DNA from: Enterobacter_D sp963521185
GTDB lineage: Bacteria > Pseudomonadota > Gammaproteobacteria > Enterobacterales > Enterobacteriaceae
NCBI GenBank assembly: GCA_963521185.1
Contig: CAUQTV010000008.1
Span: 1-64,000 of the forward strand
DNA length: 64,000 bases
Direction: 5' to 3'
Below, one piece after another: positions 1 through 9,621 of this stretch. Positions within the stretch are counted from its first letter, which is position 1; every line of letters starts with the position of its first letter. The notes below the pieces were generated by a model that saw nothing but the letters and a program-made list of their open reading frames with translations, was not told the origin of the DNA and did not search any database. The translations under genes were made by a program, and so were the position numbers.

Positions 1-52
<52 letters not shown>

Positions 53-138
53 ATATTCTTAGTCTTTCATCTGCGTAGACCGCAGTCTGAAATCCATTGA
101 ATCTGGATGGTGCGTGGCTATATAAGCCAATCAAATTT

Positions 139-214
<76 letters not shown>

Positions 215-255
215 TCTGCGTATCATTGCAATTTCTGCATCGGTACGGGAGGCGC

Positions 256-283
256 ATTATACGAGAAAACATTTTAGCTGCAA
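256..283 (-). promoter_or_regulatory. Promoter of the tRNA-Gly operon
   Basis: On the minus strand a TTGCAG -35 box (278-283) is followed after 16 bases by a perfect TATAAT -10 box (256-261). A GC-rich GCGCC discriminator comes next, typical of stringently controlled stable-RNA promoters. It lies about 40 bases upstream of the tRNA at 214. Confidence 0.75.
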
Positions 284-407
284 GCCCCTGAACTCAAATT
301 TTTGATTTTTTTGTTCAAGTGCTGCATTAATCGGCAAAATGGATATTTTAACAGCAATTCCCCGTGCGCAACGGCGTATAGGGGGCACAATTGTCGTTGT
401 AGTCGTT

Positions 408-439
408 GTAGGCCGGATAAGCGCAGCGCCATCCGGCAT
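408..439. repeat. REP (palindromic unit) element
   Basis: A GTAGGCCGGATAAGC...GCCATCCGGC palindrome of the enterobacterial REP/PU family sits just after the orn stop codon, where REPs usually lie (3' untranslated regions). It may stabilise the orn mRNA end. Confidence 0.8.
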
Positions 440-444
440 CTCTC

Positions 445-990
445 TTACAGTTTAATAAAATGCTCGCGGTAATAAGCCAGTTCCGCCACCGACTCGCGGA
501 TATCATCCAGCGCCTGGTGCGTGTTCTGTTTTTTCAGGCCGTCCAGCACCTCAGGCTTCCAGCGGCGCGCCAGTTCTTTAAGCGTGCTGACGTCCAGATA
601 GCGGTAATGGAAATATTCTTCCAGTTCCGGCATGTATTTGAACAGGAAACGACGGTCCTGACCGATGCTGTTGCCGCAGATCGGCGATTTCCCGGCGGGC
701 ACCCACGCTTTGAGGAATTCGATAGTGGCTAATTCAGCCTCACGATCCCCCTGCTTACTCGCCTTCACGCGATCCACAAGACCGCTGCCGGTATGGGTTC
801 GCACGTTCCAGTCGTCCATTAGCGCCAGCTGTTCATCCGACTGGTGCACGGCAATCACCGGGCCTTCCGCCAGAATGTTCAGGTTCGCATCGGTCACCAG
901 CGTCGCAATTTCGATAATGCGATCGCGCTCGGGATCCAGTCCGGTCATTTCCAGATCGATCCAAATGAGGTTGTTTTCATTTGCACTCAT
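445..990 (-). CDS. orn: Oligoribonuclease
   Basis: A cytoplasmic 3'-5' exoribonuclease that degrades the 2-5 nt RNAs (and pGpG) left by other RNases; it is essential in E. coli. The 181-residue product has the DEDDh fold: the DxE motif in WIDLEMTGLD near residue 12, GNSIGQDRRF in the middle, and HQALDDIRES at the C-terminus. I chose the ATG at 990 because it gives MSANENNLIW, the usual family start. A longer reading to 1023 adds 11 non-conserved residues. It is divergent from rsgA, as in E. coli. Confidence 0.97.
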   Translation of the reverse strand: MSANENNLIWIDLEMTGLDPERDRIIEIATLVTDANLNILAEGPVIAVHQSDEQLALMDDWNVRTHTGSGLVDRVKASKQGDREAELATIEFLKAWVPAGKSPICGNSIGQDRRFLFKYMPELEEYFHYRYLDVSTLKELARRWKPEVLDGLKKQNTHQALDDIRESVAELAYYREHFIKL

Positions 991-1097
991 GCTATTTTCC
1001 ACCCTTCTCGCATAACCAGCCACATCTGGTTAACTAGTATAAAATAGCGTGTATCATAGAGGTTTTGCCCACTATGGGCGACCAGGAGTCAGCACGA

Positions 1098-2150
1098 TTG
1101 AGTAAAAATAAACTCTCCAAAGGCCAGCAGCGTCGCGTAAAGGCGAATCATCAGCGGCGGCTCAAAACGTCTGTGGAGAAGCCAGACCCTGACGACAACC
1201 TGTTTGGCGAGCCGTCCGAAGGCATCGTCATTAGCCGTTTTGGCATGCATGCCGACGTTGAAGCCGCGAACGGTGAAACGCACCGTTGCAACATCCGTCG
1301 CACTATCCGCTCGCTGGTTACCGGCGATCGCGTCGTCTGGCGTCCGGGGAAAGCCGCCTCCGAAGGGGTTTACGTCAAAGGCATCGTCGAAGCGGTGCAC
1401 GAGCGCACCTCGGTGCTGACGCGCCCTGACTTTTATGACGGCGTAAAACCGATCGCGGCCAATATCAATCAGATCGTGATTGTGTCGGCGATCCTGCCGG
1501 AACTGTCGCTTAACATCATCGATCGTTACCTGGTCGCCTGTGAGACGCTTGAAGTAGAGCCGATCATCGTGCTCAATAAAATCGATCTGCTGGACACCGA
1601 CGGTATGGCGTTTGTGAACGAGCAGATGGATATCTATCGTCATATTGGCTATCGCGTTTTGATGGTCTCCAGCCATACTCAGGATGGGTTGAAACCGCTG
1701 GAAGAAGCGCTGACCGATCGTATCAGTATTTTTGCCGGACAGTCGGGCGTCGGGAAATCGAGCCTGCTAAATAACCTGCTTGGGCTACCGCAGGAGATCC
1801 TGACCAACGATGTATCCGACAACTCAGGACTGGGCCAGCACACCACCACCGCGTCACGTCTCTATCACTTCCCGCACGGCGGCGATGTGATTGACTCCCC
1901 AGGCGTACGCGAATTTGGCCTCTGGCACCTGGAGCCGGAACAAATCTTTAACGGCTTTGTCGAATTCAATGAATATTTGGGCGCGTGCAAATATCGTGAC
2001 TGTAAACACGATAACGATCCTGGCTGTGCCATACGTGCCGCGGTTGAGAACGGCAAAATTGCAGAAACCCGGTTTGAAAACTATCACCGTATTCTTGAAA
2101 GCATGTCGCAGGTAAAAACGCGTAAAAGCTTTTCTGATTCTGATGACTGA
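1098..2150 (+). CDS. rsgA: Small-subunit ribosome biogenesis GTPase RsgA
   Basis: A circularly permuted GTPase that releases RbfA and checks late 30S subunit maturation. The order seen is an N-terminal OB fold, then G4 (VLNKIDLLD), G1 (GQSGVGKSS) and G3 (DSPG), and a C-terminal zinc finger with CKYRDCKHDNDPGC. The TTG at 1098 gives 350 residues starting SKNKLSKGQQRR, as in E. coli, with AGGAG about 10 bases upstream. A start at 1065 is also open and would add 11 residues. It is divergent from orn and followed by psd. Confidence 0.96.
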   Translation: MSKNKLSKGQQRRVKANHQRRLKTSVEKPDPDDNLFGEPSEGIVISRFGMHADVEAANGETHRCNIRRTIRSLVTGDRVVWRPGKAASEGVYVKGIVEAVHERTSVLTRPDFYDGVKPIAANINQIVIVSAILPELSLNIIDRYLVACETLEVEPIIVLNKIDLLDTDGMAFVNEQMDIYRHIGYRVLMVSSHTQDGLKPLEEALTDRISIFAGQSGVGKSSLLNNLLGLPQEILTNDVSDNSGLGQHTTTASRLYHFPHGGDVIDSPGVREFGLWHLEPEQIFNGFVEFNEYLGACKYRDCKHDNDPGCAIRAAVENGKIAETRFENYHRILESMSQVKTRKSFSDSDD

Positions 2151-2247
2151 CAATTAAGCTAAGCATCGCTAAAATCGTCCCCTTTTTTTAAAGGTCCGTC
2201 GATGCAAGCGGATCAGGAACGACATAAACATTAGCCTGGAGGCTACC

Positions 2248-3216
2248 TTGTTAGACTCATTTAAACTTTCGCTTCAATACATTCTGCCTAAACTGTGGCT
2301 CACTCGCCTCGCGGGCTGGGGCGCAAGCAAACGCGCGGGTTGGCTGACCAAACTGGTTATCGATCTGTTCGTCAAATACTACAAGGTCGACATGAAAGAG
2401 GCGCAGAAGCCGGATACCGCCAGCTATCGCTCTTTCAATGAATTCTTCGTGCGCCCGCTGCGCGATGAAGTCCGTCCGCTCAATACCGATCCCAACGTGC
2501 TGGTGATGCCTGCCGATGGCGTCGTCAGCCAGCTTGGCCGCATCGACAACGACAAAATTTTGCAGGCAAAAGGCCACAACTACAGCCTTGAAGCGCTGCT
2601 GGCGGGCAACTACCTGATGGCGGATCTGTTCCGCGACGGGTCGTTTGTGACCACTTACCTTTCTCCCCGCGACTATCACCGCGTGCATATGCCGTGTAAC
2701 GGTATCCTGCGCGAAATGATCTACGTGCCGGGGGATCTCTTCTCAGTAAACCATTTGACCGCGCAGAACGTGCCGAACCTGTTTGCGCGTAACGAGCGTG
2801 TCATTTGCCTGTTTGATACGGAATTTGGCCCGATGGCGCAAATTCTGGTGGGTGCCACGATTGTGGGCAGCATCGAAACCGTCTGGGCGGGCACCATCAC
2901 CCCACCGCGTGAAGGCGTTATCAAGCGCTGGACGTGGCCGGCGGGTGAAAGCGAAGGTGCGGTTGCGCTGCTGAAAGGCCAGGAAATGGGCCGCTTCAAA
3001 CTCGGTTCAACGGTGATCAACCTTTTCGCACCGGGTAAAGTGGATTTAGTGGCTGCTCTGCAAAGCCTGTCGGTGACCAAAATCGGTGAGCCGCTGGCGA
3101 TCGCCACTGACGCCATCATCACCCCGGAGGCTGAACCTGCGCCGCTTGCACCGGAAGAGATTGCCGCCGAGCATGACGCCAGCCCGCTGGTTGACGACAA
3201 GCAAGATCCTGTCTGA
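2248..3216 (+). CDS. psd: Phosphatidylserine decarboxylase proenzyme
   Basis: A membrane-associated enzyme that converts phosphatidylserine to phosphatidylethanolamine, the major phospholipid of these bacteria. The 322-residue proenzyme contains the LGST self-cleavage motif with Ser254 exactly where the E. coli enzyme forms its pyruvoyl group. The start is a TTG preceded by GGAGG. mscM begins 21 bases downstream, so the two are very likely cotranscribed; in E. coli psd-mscM belongs to the sigma-E and Cpx regulons. Confidence 0.97.
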   Translation: MLDSFKLSLQYILPKLWLTRLAGWGASKRAGWLTKLVIDLFVKYYKVDMKEAQKPDTASYRSFNEFFVRPLRDEVRPLNTDPNVLVMPADGVVSQLGRIDNDKILQAKGHNYSLEALLAGNYLMADLFRDGSFVTTYLSPRDYHRVHMPCNGILREMIYVPGDLFSVNHLTAQNVPNLFARNERVICLFDTEFGPMAQILVGATIVGSIETVWAGTITPPREGVIKRWTWPAGESEGAVALLKGQEMGRFKLGSTVINLFAPGKVDLVAALQSLSVTKIGEPLAIATDAIITPEAEPAPLAPEEIAAEHDASPLVDDKQDPV

Positions 3217-3237
3217 TTTTTACAAAGGTAAACTGAC

Positions 3238-6200
3238 GTGCGCCTGATTATCACTTTTCTGATGGCCTGGTGCCTCAGTGTGGGGGCGTACGCGGCGACG
3301 GCCCCCGACGCCAAACAAATTACCCAGGAGCTGGAGCAGGCCAAAGCGGCCAAAAACTCGCCGGATCAAACCGAAACCGTCGAGGTGCTCCAGGCCGCGC
3401 TGAACGCGCTTGAGGAGCGAAATGGCTCCCTTGAGCGCGCAAAGCAGTACCAACTGGCGATCGACAACTTCGCCAAAACCTCCCAGATCCTCCGTACCCA
3501 GCTTGCCAGCCTGCGCGACGAGCCAAAAGCCGTGCCCGCCGGAATGAGCACCGATGCGCTCAATCAGGAAATTTTGCAGGTCAGCAGCCAACTGTTAGAT
3601 AAAACGCGGCTGGCCCAGCAGGAACAAGAGCGCGCCCGCGAAATCAGCGACTCCTTAAGCCAGTTACCCCAGCAGCAAACTGACGCCCGTCGCCAGCTCA
3701 ATGACGTTGAACGTCGGGCCGGAACGCAAAGCGGCTCTACGCCGTTGTCACAGGCGCAGGCGCTCGGGGTGCAGGCGGAGTCCGCGAAATTAAAAGCGTT
3801 GGTTGACGAGCTGGAACTGGCGCAGCTGTCGGCGAATAACCGTCAGGAGCTGGCGCGCATGCGTGCGGAACTGGCGCAAAAACAGGCGGCACAGCTCGAC
3901 ACCTGGTTACAGACGCTGCGTAATCAGCTCAACAGTCAGCGCCAGCGTGAAGCCGAACAGGCGCTGGAGAGCACCGAACTGCTGGCGGAGAACAGCGCCA
4001 ATCTCCCGGCGGGTATCGTCGAGCAATTTAAGGTTAACCGCGAGCTTTCGCAGGCGCTGAACCAGCAGGCGCAGCGCATGGATCTGGTGGCCTCCCAACA
4101 GCGGCAGGCCACCGGGCAGACGCTCCAGGTTCGCCAGGCGCTCAATACGTTACGTGAACAGTCGCAGTGGCTGGGTGCCTCCAACATGCTGGGTGAAGCG
4201 CTGCGCGCGCAGGTGGCTCGCCTGCCGGAAATGCCAAAACCGCAGCAGCTGGACACCGAAATGGCGCAGCTTCGCGTGCACCGCATGCGCTATGAAGATC
4301 TGCTGAACAAGCAGCCCGTGCTACGCCAGATCCGCCAGGCCGACGGCCAGCCGCTAACCGCCGAACAAAACCGCATTCTTGACGCCCAGTTACGCACGCA
4401 GCGGGAGCTACTGACCTCACTGTTACAGGGCGGCGATACGCTGATCCTCGAACTCACCAAGCTGAAGGTGTCGCACACGCAGCTTGAGGACGCGCTCAAA
4501 GAGGTCAACGAAGCGACGCACCGCTACCTGTTCTGGACCTCGGACGTCAGCCCAATGACGCTCTCATGGCCGATTGAGATTGTGCAGGATTTGCGACGCC
4601 TGATTTCACTGGACACCTTTAGCCAGCTTGGCAAAGCGACGGCGATGATGCTGACCAGCAAAGAGACGCTGCTGCCGCTGTTTGCGGCGCTGATCCTCGT
4701 CGGGTTTAGCCTTTACTCGCGCAAACATTTCAACCGCTTCCTGGAGCGCTCCAGCGCCAAAGTGGGCAAAGTCACCCAGGATCACTTCTGGCTGACGCTG
4801 CGCACGGTGTTCTGGTCGATTCTGGTCGCCCTGCCGCTACCGGTTCTGTGGGCCACGCTCGGCTATGGGCTGCGCGAAGCCTGGCCCTACCCGCTGGCGG
4901 TGGCGATTGGCGACGGCGTTACCGCCACGGTGCCGCTGCTGTGGGTGGTGATGATCTGCGCGACCTTTGCGCGACCTAACGGGCTGTTTGTTACGCACTT
5001 TGGCTGGCCGCGCGCACGCGTGGCGCGAGGAATGCGCAACTATCTGCTCAGCATTGGCGTGATTGTGCCGCTGATCATGACGCTTATCATGTTCGATAAC
5101 CTCAACGATCGCGAGTTCTCCGGCTCGCTGGGTCGTCTGTGCTTTGTGCTCATTTGCGGGGCGCTGGCGATGGTGACGCTAAGCCTGAAGCGCGCCGGTA
5201 TTCCGCTCTATCTGGACAAGAGCGGCAGCAGCGACAATATGGGCAACCATCTGCTGTGGAACCTGCTGGTCAGCGCGCCGCTGCTCGCTATGCTGGCTGC
5301 GGCGGTAGGCTATCTGGCGACCGCACAGGCGCTGCTGGCGCGACTGGAAACCTCGGTCGCCATCTGGTTCCTGCTGCTGGTGGTGTACCACATTATCCGC
5401 CGCTGGATGCTGATCCAGCGCCGCCGTCTGGCGTTTGATCGCGCCAAGCATCGCCGGGCGGAAATCCTCGCTCAGCGTGCGCGCGGCGAAGAGGAACCGG
5501 CCCACTCCACCAGCACCGAAGGCGCGGTGGATATCGACGTGAGCGAAGTGGATCTTGATACCATTAGCACCCAGTCACTGCGGCTGGTGCGCTCGATTCT
5601 GATGCTGATCGCCCTGCTGTCGGTGATTTATCTGTGGTCGGAAATCCATTCGGCGTTTGGCTTTTTGGAGAACATTTCGCTGTGGGATGTCACGTCCACG
5701 GTGCAGGGTGTTGAAAGCCTGGAGCCGATCACGCTTGGCGCGGTGCTGATTGCCATTCTGGTGTTTATCATCACCACACAGCTGGTGCGTAACCTGCCCG
5801 CGCTGCTGGAGCTTGCGCTGTTGCAGCACCTCGATCTGACACCGGGCACCGGTTATGCCATCACCACCATCACCAAATATTTGCTGATGCTGTTTGGCGG
5901 ACTGGTGGGCTTTTCCATGATCGGCATTGAGTGGTCGAAGCTGCAATGGCTGGTGGCCGCGCTCGGTGTCGGGCTGGGCTTTGGTTTGCAGGAGATCTTC
6001 GCCAACTTTATCTCTGGCCTGATCATCCTGTTTGAAAAACCGATCCGCATCGGCGATACCGTGACGATCCGCGATCTCACCGGCAGCATCACCAAAATCA
6101 ACACCCGCGCCACGACGATCAGCGACTGGGATCGCAAAGAGATCATCGTGCCGAACAAAGCGTTTATTACCGAGCAGTTTATCAACTGGTCGCTGTCCGA

Positions 6201-6570
6201 TTCGGTCACCCGCGTAGTGCTGACGGTGCCTGCCCCGGCGGACGCTAACAGTGAAGAAGTGACGCAGCTATTGTATACCGCTGCCGAGCGCTGCTCGCTG
6301 GTGATTGATAACCCGGCACCGGAAGTGTTCCTGGTGGATTTGCAGCAGGGCATTCAGCTGTTTGAACTGCGTATCTACGCCGCCGAGATGGGCCACCGTA
6401 TGCCGCTGCGCCATGAAATCCATCAGCTGATTTTGCAGGGCTTCCGCGAGCACGGCATCGATATGCCGTTCCCGCCGTTCCAGATGCGTCTGGAAACGCT
6501 GGGCGGCACGCGCACCAACCGCACCATCGCCTCTGCCGGGCGCAATGGCCGTCAGGCGGGTGGCGTGTAA
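3238..6570 (+). CDS. mscM: Miniconductance mechanosensitive channel MscM
   Basis: A large MscS-family channel of the inner membrane that opens under hypo-osmotic stress. The 1110-residue product has a signal peptide (residues 1-20), a long periplasmic coiled-coil region rich in Gln, Ala and Glu (about 20-450), a multi-helix membrane region (about 480-900) and the C-terminal MscS core. The conserved pore-lining stretch GLGFGLQEIFANFISG is near residue 915. The length matches the E. coli protein (1107). The GTG start follows AAAGG. It is the second gene of the psd operon. Confidence 0.96.
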   Translation: MRLIITFLMAWCLSVGAYAATAPDAKQITQELEQAKAAKNSPDQTETVEVLQAALNALEERNGSLERAKQYQLAIDNFAKTSQILRTQLASLRDEPKAVPAGMSTDALNQEILQVSSQLLDKTRLAQQEQERAREISDSLSQLPQQQTDARRQLNDVERRAGTQSGSTPLSQAQALGVQAESAKLKALVDELELAQLSANNRQELARMRAELAQKQAAQLDTWLQTLRNQLNSQRQREAEQALESTELLAENSANLPAGIVEQFKVNRELSQALNQQAQRMDLVASQQRQATGQTLQVRQALNTLREQSQWLGASNMLGEALRAQVARLPEMPKPQQLDTEMAQLRVHRMRYEDLLNKQPVLRQIRQADGQPLTAEQNRILDAQLRTQRELLTSLLQGGDTLILELTKLKVSHTQLEDALKEVNEATHRYLFWTSDVSPMTLSWPIEIVQDLRRLISLDTFSQLGKATAMMLTSKETLLPLFAALILVGFSLYSRKHFNRFLERSSAKVGKVTQDHFWLTLRTVFWSILVALPLPVLWATLGYGLREAWPYPLAVAIGDGVTATVPLLWVVMICATFARPNGLFVTHFGWPRARVARGMRNYLLSIGVIVPLIMTLIMFDNLNDREFSGSLGRLCFVLICGALAMVTLSLKRAGIPLYLDKSGSSDNMGNHLLWNLLVSAPLLAMLAAAVGYLATAQALLARLETSVAIWFLLLVVYHIIRRWMLIQRRRLAFDRAKHRRAEILAQRARGEEEPAHSTSTEGAVDIDVSEVDLDTISTQSLRLVRSILMLIALLSVIYLWSEIHSAFGFLENISLWDVTSTVQGVESLEPITLGAVLIAILVFIITTQLVRNLPALLELALLQHLDLTPGTGYAITTITKYLLMLFGGLVGFSMIGIEWSKLQWLVAALGVGLGFGLQEIFANFISGLIILFEKPIRIGDTVTIRDLTGSITKINTRATTISDWDRKEIIVPNKAFITEQFINWSLSDSVTRVVLTVPAPADANSEEVTQLLYTAAERCSLVIDNPAPEVFLVDLQQGIQLFELRIYAAEMGHRMPLRHEIHQLILQGFREHGIDMPFPPFQMRLETLGGTRTNRTIASAGRNGRQAGGV

Positions 6571-6574
6571 CTCT

Positions 6575-6600
6575 TACGCCCCGCAGGTCTCTGCGGGGCA
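6575..6600. terminator. Hairpin between convergent mscM and yjeM
   Basis: A perfect GCCCCGCAG/CTGCGGGGC stem with a very short loop lies between the two convergent stop codons. It has no strong T tract in either direction but is well placed to act bidirectionally. Confidence 0.55.
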
Positions 6601-6606
6601 CACAGC

Positions 6607-8109
6607 TTAAACCGGTGACCACTGCGGCAGTTTTGCCATCCGACGCTGGTAGTTCTGATAAATCGTCAGCGCCAGCAGCGAGAAGAACACCGGCCCGCCA
6701 ACCATCCACAGCGCACTGCTGACATCCCCCGCTTCAATCACCGGCTGGATCACCGTAAAGATGTTGGCGAAAGCCACCACCAGCATCACCATTGCGGTGG
6801 CAACCCACGTCGATACACGCGTTTTGAAGATGACAAACGGGCGCTCTAGATCGGTTTTGGCTTTAAAGAACGGGAACGCCAGCGTCAGGAACAGATACGG
6901 CAGCGTCATGGAGACGTTTGCCATCAGCGTCAGCTTATTGTAAAACGCCGACGCCGTATCACCGCCAAAAGAGACCAGCAGAATAAACAGGCTGACCAGC
7001 AGACACTGCATCCACATCGCCGTGGCGGGCATACCGCTGACGTTCAGGCGCGTCATCGGTGCAGGCCACAGCGCTTTTGGCGTGCCCTGAATAATGGCTT
7101 TCAGCGGTGAGTAGATCAGCGTGAAGAACGCGCCGGTATAGGCGAGAAACATCGACAGGCCGGTAATGCGGGCAAACCATATGCCCAACGCGGCAGAGGA
7201 TTCAGGCGCAAGATCCAGCGCATTGCCCAGCGTCATCCCGAGGCTTTTCATCAGCACATAGGTGATATTGCCGAGGTTGGTGGTGCTGTTACTTAACACC
7301 TGCTGCCAGTTGGTGCTGACGCCCCAGAGGAATATCGCCAGCGAATAGCCAACGGAAATAACGATGGCCGCAAAGACGATGCCTTTGGCGAAATTCTTTT
7401 CTGGCTTTTCGGTTTTATCCACCAGTCCACCGACGGCTTCAATACCGCCGTAAGCAAAAATGGCGAACACCACAAATGAGAGCATCGACAGACCGGACTG
7501 ATAACCCGGATTGGGTGAGGCGGTGAAATTCACGTTCTCGGCAAAATGCCCGCCGTTCAGCAGTAATATGGTGACGCTGACGCCCAATAATACCAGGTTC
7601 AGACACATGACCGCGACGCCGCCGACGGCGGTAATTTTGGCGATTTTATTGATGCCTTTCGCCGCCACAAAGGTCACCACGACCATCCAGAAGACCGCCA
7701 GTAAGCCGACAACCTGGGTGGACGCCAGTCCGCCAAACTGCCAGTGCTGCGTCATGTCGGCACCGAAAACAAACGTTGAGAACGGCACCCACACTTTGGC
7801 GGCGGTGCTGACCATCCAGATCACATACGAAGAGAACCACATAAAGGTGCCAATAAACGCAAAGCGTGGCCCCACGCTGTTGTTCATCCACGAGTAAATG
7901 CCCCCCTCTTCTTTGCGATACGCCGATCCCATTTCCGCCATCATTAAGGCGAAGGGAATAAAGAAGAAGAGTGCGGAGAAAATATACCAGGGCGTGGCGC
8001 TGTAACCCATCAAATAAAACGCAGAGGGGCTATTGGCGAAGCCAAATACCGAGGTGAAGATCATTAATATCAGCCCGATAAGGCTCATCTTTTTCATATT
8101 TTGAGTCAT
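6607..8109 (-). CDS. yjeM: APC-superfamily amino-acid transporter YjeM
   Basis: A 500-residue inner-membrane protein with about 12 hydrophobic helices. It closely resembles E. coli YjeM, a glutamate:GABA-antiporter-type member of the amino acid-polyamine-organocation superfamily with no confirmed substrate. The first helix is of the form GLILMIFTSVFGFANSP, the unwound TM1 region that binds substrate in this family. It is convergent with mscM. The gene sits downstream of epmA on the same strand but 190 bp away, with a terminator hairpin between them. Confidence 0.9.
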   Translation of the reverse strand: MTQNMKKMSLIGLILMIFTSVFGFANSPSAFYLMGYSATPWYIFSALFFFIPFALMMAEMGSAYRKEEGGIYSWMNNSVGPRFAFIGTFMWFSSYVIWMVSTAAKVWVPFSTFVFGADMTQHWQFGGLASTQVVGLLAVFWMVVVTFVAAKGINKIAKITAVGGVAVMCLNLVLLGVSVTILLLNGGHFAENVNFTASPNPGYQSGLSMLSFVVFAIFAYGGIEAVGGLVDKTEKPEKNFAKGIVFAAIVISVGYSLAIFLWGVSTNWQQVLSNSTTNLGNITYVLMKSLGMTLGNALDLAPESSAALGIWFARITGLSMFLAYTGAFFTLIYSPLKAIIQGTPKALWPAPMTRLNVSGMPATAMWMQCLLVSLFILLVSFGGDTASAFYNKLTLMANVSMTLPYLFLTLAFPFFKAKTDLERPFVIFKTRVSTWVATAMVMLVVAFANIFTVIQPVIEAGDVSSALWMVGGPVFFSLLALTIYQNYQRRMAKLPQWSPV

Positions 8110-8300
8110 TTAACCATCCAGATTGCCGCGTAAAACATTCGACAAAACAATAAAATAAGCCAGCATTACACTGCGCCGGATAGTATCAAATGACCAGATT
8201 AATAGTGTGACATTAATGCGCAAAACCAACAGATTGCGCCAGAGATCGCACTATTGGCAATATATTCATCGGAGTGATAATTCAGCGAAAAGAAGGATCT

Positions 8301-8320
8301 GCCCCGGACCGCGCCGGGGC
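8301..8320 (-). terminator. Terminator after epmA
   Basis: A GCCCCGG/CCGGGGC hairpin, followed on the minus strand by CTTCTTTT, lies 15 bases after the epmA stop codon. Confidence 0.65.
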
Positions 8321-8334
8321 GGAGAGGAAGAGGA

Positions 8335-9312
8335 TCAGGCGCGGTCGACGGTAAAGGCCAGTACGTCAGCCAGGCTTTCTGCGCCCAGCGCCAGCATCAC
8401 CAGGCGATCGACACCCAGCGCAACGCCGGAGCAATCAGGCATACCGGCTTTTAATGCGTCGAGCAGATTCACATCAACGGGCTGCTGGACTAAGCCACGC
8501 GCCGCACGCTTGCGGTTGTCCTGTTCGAAACGCTGCTGCTGTTCACGCGCGTCGGTCAGTTCGTGGAAACCATTGGCCAGCTCAATACCTTTGAAGTAGA
8601 CCTCAAAACGTTCCGCCACACGGTGATCTTCCGTGCTGATCTGCGCAAGGGATGCCTGGCTTGCCGGGAAATGATAAACAAACGCCGGGCGATCTTTACC
8701 GATGTGCGGTTCAACGCCCATGGCGAACAGCAGTTGCAGCAGCGTGTCGCGATCCTCTTCGGTATCGGCAATATTGCTCAGATCCAGCTTCGCCGCGACA
8801 TCGCGCAGTTGCTGCTTATCCGCAGACAGGGGATCGATTTCCAGGTGGCGCAAAAACGCCTGCTGGTAGGAGAGCGATTCCGCCGCCGGGCACTCAAGCA
8901 CCTGTTGCAGCAAATCGTCCACTTCGTTCATCAGGCGGTACATGTCGTAATGCGGACGGTACCACTCCAGCATGGTGAATTCCGGGTTGTGATGACGCCC
9001 CATCTCTTCATTACGGAAGCTGCGACACAGCTGAAATACCGGGCCACAGCCCGCAGCCAGCAGGCGCTTCATGTGATATTCCGGGCTGGTCATCAGGTAG
9101 AGATTCATCCCCTGAGAATGGCCAGGGCCGACGAAACGGGTTTCGAACGGGAACAGATGAATATCCGTTACCGTCGCCTGGCTCATGCAGGGCGTTTCCA
9201 CCTCCAGTACACCACGGTCGGCAAAAAAGCGGCGAATTTCCGCGATCTTTGCGGCACGTTTCAATAAGTTGGGGATGGATGCGCTCGGCTGCCAGGTGGC
9301 CGTTTCGCTCAT
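8335..9312 (-). CDS. epmA: EF-P--(R)-beta-lysine ligase
   Basis: A truncated class II lysyl-tRNA synthetase paralogue that attaches (R)-beta-lysine to Lys34 of elongation factor P, helping ribosomes pass polyproline stretches. The 325-residue product carries the class II catalytic motifs FRNEEMGRHHNPEF (motif 2) and GVALGVDRLVMLALG (motif 3) and has no N-terminal anticodon-binding domain. The start at 9312 gives MSETATWQPS, as in E. coli; an upstream ATG would add 10 residues. Its substrate gene efp and the partner epmB are at 15122-16758. Confidence 0.97.
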   Translation of the reverse strand: MSETATWQPSASIPNLLKRAAKIAEIRRFFADRGVLEVETPCMSQATVTDIHLFPFETRFVGPGHSQGMNLYLMTSPEYHMKRLLAAGCGPVFQLCRSFRNEEMGRHHNPEFTMLEWYRPHYDMYRLMNEVDDLLQQVLECPAAESLSYQQAFLRHLEIDPLSADKQQLRDVAAKLDLSNIADTEEDRDTLLQLLFAMGVEPHIGKDRPAFVYHFPASQASLAQISTEDHRVAERFEVYFKGIELANGFHELTDAREQQQRFEQDNRKRAARGLVQQPVDVNLLDALKAGMPDCSGVALGVDRLVMLALGAESLADVLAFTVDRA

Positions 9313-9489
9313 GGGACGTTCTCCGAATTCAGACAAGGGCACGAAGTCTACTCGGAACGGCAGGGAGAGACAAATTTTGTACGGTAAATTTTCCTGCCGT
9401 TCTGCCGCCGCCCGCAGGCAAAAACGCCGTTGGGCAACTGCATCAAATCTGATGACAAATTACCCAACAGATCAGCAAAAAAATCGAAC

Positions 9490-9530
9490 GCGTCAAATTT
9501 CCCTCAGGAGCACAAGGTTATACTTCCCGC
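9490..9530 (+). promoter_or_regulatory. frdABCD promoter region
   Basis: A TATACT -10 hexamer (9519-9524) lies in the same context as the mapped E. coli frd promoter, downstream of a conserved GCGTCAAATTT stretch that in E. coli is part of the FNR site. About 100 bases separate it from the frdA GTG. The whole 309-bp gap 9313-9621 holds this promoter and the epmA upstream region, and no gene. Confidence 0.5.
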
Positions 9531-9621
9531 ACCATAATGGAGCAGTGGACTGACTTTCGTGATGCCTCTTTGCCCTCACAAACCGTGCAATGCGAAATAA
9601 CTAAAAATCTGGAGGAATGTC